A DNA stretch of 14,498 bases from an uncultured Veillonella sp. Lineage in GTDB: Bacteria > Bacillota > Negativicutes > Veillonellales > Veillonellaceae. A program made the position numbers and the translations under genes. Within the stretch, counting starts at the first letter, position 1; each line of letters starts with the position of its first letter. Shown here in pieces: positions 13,247-14,498 of this stretch. Where the stretch lies: assembly GCF_905209685.1 (NCBI RefSeq), contig NZ_CAJLUB010000036.1, forward strand, positions 1 through 14,498, given 5' to 3'. Below the pieces are notes generated by a model. The model ran no database searches, was not told where the DNA came from, and saw nothing but the letters and a program-made list of their open reading frames with translations.

Positions 13247-14498
13247 ATGCAACATACTGCATGGAAAGATTTTAACACAGGTGTGTGGGATAAAGCCGTT
13301 GACGTACGCGACTTTATTCAAAGAAACTATATCCCCTATGAAGGGGACGATTCCTTCCTTGCTGGTCCTACAGAAAGAACGACAAAATTATGGGACCAAG
13401 TAATGAAGCTTTACGAAGAAGAACGTGAAAAAGGCGGCATGCTCGATGCCGATACTTCCGTGGCCACACACATTACTGCCCATGCGCCAGGATATATCGA
13501 CAAAGACCTTGAAACAATCGTTGGTTTACAAACTGACAAACCTTTAAAACGCGCTATGTTCCCTTATGGTGGCTTGCGCACAGCGAAATCCGCTATTGAA
13601 GAATACGGCTTCAAAATGGATCCCCGAACAGAAGACTTCTTCAGAAAACATCGTAAAACTCATAACGATGGTGTATTTGATGTGTACACACCAGAAATGC
13701 GTGCCGCTCGTACAGCTCACATCGTAACTGGTTTGCCTGATGCTTACAGCCGTGGCCGTATCATCGGTGACTATCGCCGTATCGCGTTGTATGGTGTTGA
13801 TTACCTTATCGAAGACAAAAAAGAACAATTTAGCATCACAATGGGCGATATGCTTGAAGATGTAATTCGCGATCGCGAAGAAATCCAAGAACAAATTCGT
13901 TCCTTGAAGGAATTGAAAGAAATGGCTGCGTCCTATGGTTACGATATATCTGGGCCAGCTAAAGACGTTAAAGAAGCTATGCAATGGATTTACTTCGGCT
14001 ATCTAGGCGCTATTAAAGAGCAAAACGGTGCGGCTATGTCCATTGGTCGTAACTCTACATTCCTAGATATTTACGCTGAACGTGACCTTCGCAACGGCAC
14101 ATATACAGAAGAACAAATTCAAGAGTTCGTAGATCATTTCATCATGAAATTGCGTATGGTTCGCTTCGCACGTATCCACGAATATAATAACCTATTCACA
14201 GGCGATCCTGTGTGGACTACTGAATCTATCGGTGGTATGGGTACTGACGGCCGTACATTAGTATCTAAAATGTCCTTCCGTTACCTACATACATTGACTA
14301 ACCTTGGTCCTGCTCCAGAGCCAAACCTCACTGTATTGTGGTCCCCGCGCATGCCTATCGGCTTCCGCCGTTTCTGTGCAAAATTATCCATTGAAACATC
14401 CTCTATCCAATACGAAAATGACGACTTAATGCGTCCTAACTCTGGTGATGACTACGCTATCGCATGTTGCGTATCCCCAATGCGTATTGGTAAAGAAA
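13247..14498 (+). CDS. pflB: PflB, formate C-acetyltransferase (pyruvate formate-lyase), 3' end outside window
   Basis: The reading frame stays open from 13247 to the edge: 417 codons of a protein usually about 750 long. Pyruvate formate-lyase converts pyruvate and CoA to acetyl-CoA and formate without oxygen, using a glycyl radical. Seen: N-terminal [87 protein letters not shown], and the catalytic pair C407-C408 in [11 protein letters not shown] (E. coli 418/419). The Gly-radical loop is beyond the edge, so completeness cannot be judged. The ATG at 13247 has GGAGGTG 4 nt upstream; another ATG at 13234 is out of frame. A pflA activase gene often follows, but that is outside the window. Expression is probably controlled from the repeat-rich upstream region. 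Confidence 0.95.
   Translation, partial: MQHTAWKDFNTGVWDKAVDVRDFIQRNYIPYEGDDSFLAGPTERTTKLWDQVMKLYEEEREKGGMLDADTSVATHITAHAPGYIDKDLETIVGLQTDKPLKRAMFPYGGLRTAKSAIEEYGFKMDPRTEDFFRKHRKTHNDGVFDVYTPEMRAARTAHIVTGLPDAYSRGRIIGDYRRIALYGVDYLIEDKKEQFSITMGDMLEDVIRDREEIQEQIRSLKELKEMAASYGYDISGPAKDVKEAMQWIYFGYLGAIKEQNGAAMSIGRNSTFLDIYAERDLRNGTYTEEQIQEFVDHFIMKLRMVRFARIHEYNNLFTGDPVWTTESIGGMGTDGRTLVSKMSFRYLHTLTNLGPAPEPNLTVLWSPRMPIGFRRFCAKLSIETSSIQYENDDLMRPNSGDDYAIACCVSPMRIGKE

Noticed and set aside
13544..13984. Open 146-codon reading frame on the minus strand
   Set aside because: It lies wholly antisense within pflB, which has clear homology and active-site motifs; the antisense peptide resembles no family and has no ribosome site.

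Overview
The window is AT-rich and its genes point to a strictly anaerobic, fermentative Negativicute. Veillonella or a close relative fits best. The evidence is indirect: a diderm-style MetQ lipoprotein, a DASS-family dicarboxylate carrier, pyruvate formate-lyase, and a methionine/transsulfuration cluster. No rRNA, tRNA, phage, IS or CRISPR marker fixes the taxon, so this is inference.

Region 1 (1-2510, minus strand) is a sulfur amino-acid operon. It reads from right to left: a MetB-type cystathionine gamma-synthase/lyase, a MalY/PatB-type cystathionine beta-lyase 10 nt further on, then the first 18 codons of metA, which runs off the left edge. Together these activate homoserine, make cystathionine and cleave it to homocysteine. 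A clear sigma70-type promoter sits in front of metB.

Region 2 (2511-3876, minus strand) holds an orphan ECF-transporter S component with its own terminator and, upstream of it, a small PACE-family efflux protein. The 300-bp spacer to the next gene carries three imperfect tandem copies of a terminator-like repeat of about 66 bp. The copy nearest the carrier gene has become a long, strong hairpin.

Region 3 (3877-9063) is a divergent pair. A DASS/SLC13 dicarboxylate carrier is on the minus strand. A heterodimeric ABC exporter is on the plus strand, encoded by two genes that overlap by 4 nt. The first half has the degenerate ATPase site expected of such heterodimers (Asp for Glu, Gln for His); the second is canonical.

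Region 4 (9133-11872) is a complete metNIQ methionine importer operon on the minus strand, with a strong promoter and a bidirectional terminator shared with the ABC exporter. Upstream, also on the minus strand, is an EamA/DMT permease (12004-12870).

Region 5 (12871-14498) is a 376-bp AT-rich regulatory region with repeats and a possible Rex-like site. It is followed by the first 417 codons of pflB on the plus strand, cut off by the right edge just after the Cys-Cys active site.

I saw no obviously new multi-gene system. The items most worth a second look are the tandem terminator-like repeats, short shared or inverted repeats in the leaders of the metB, ECF, metN and pflB genes, and the way terminators run directly into the next promoter.
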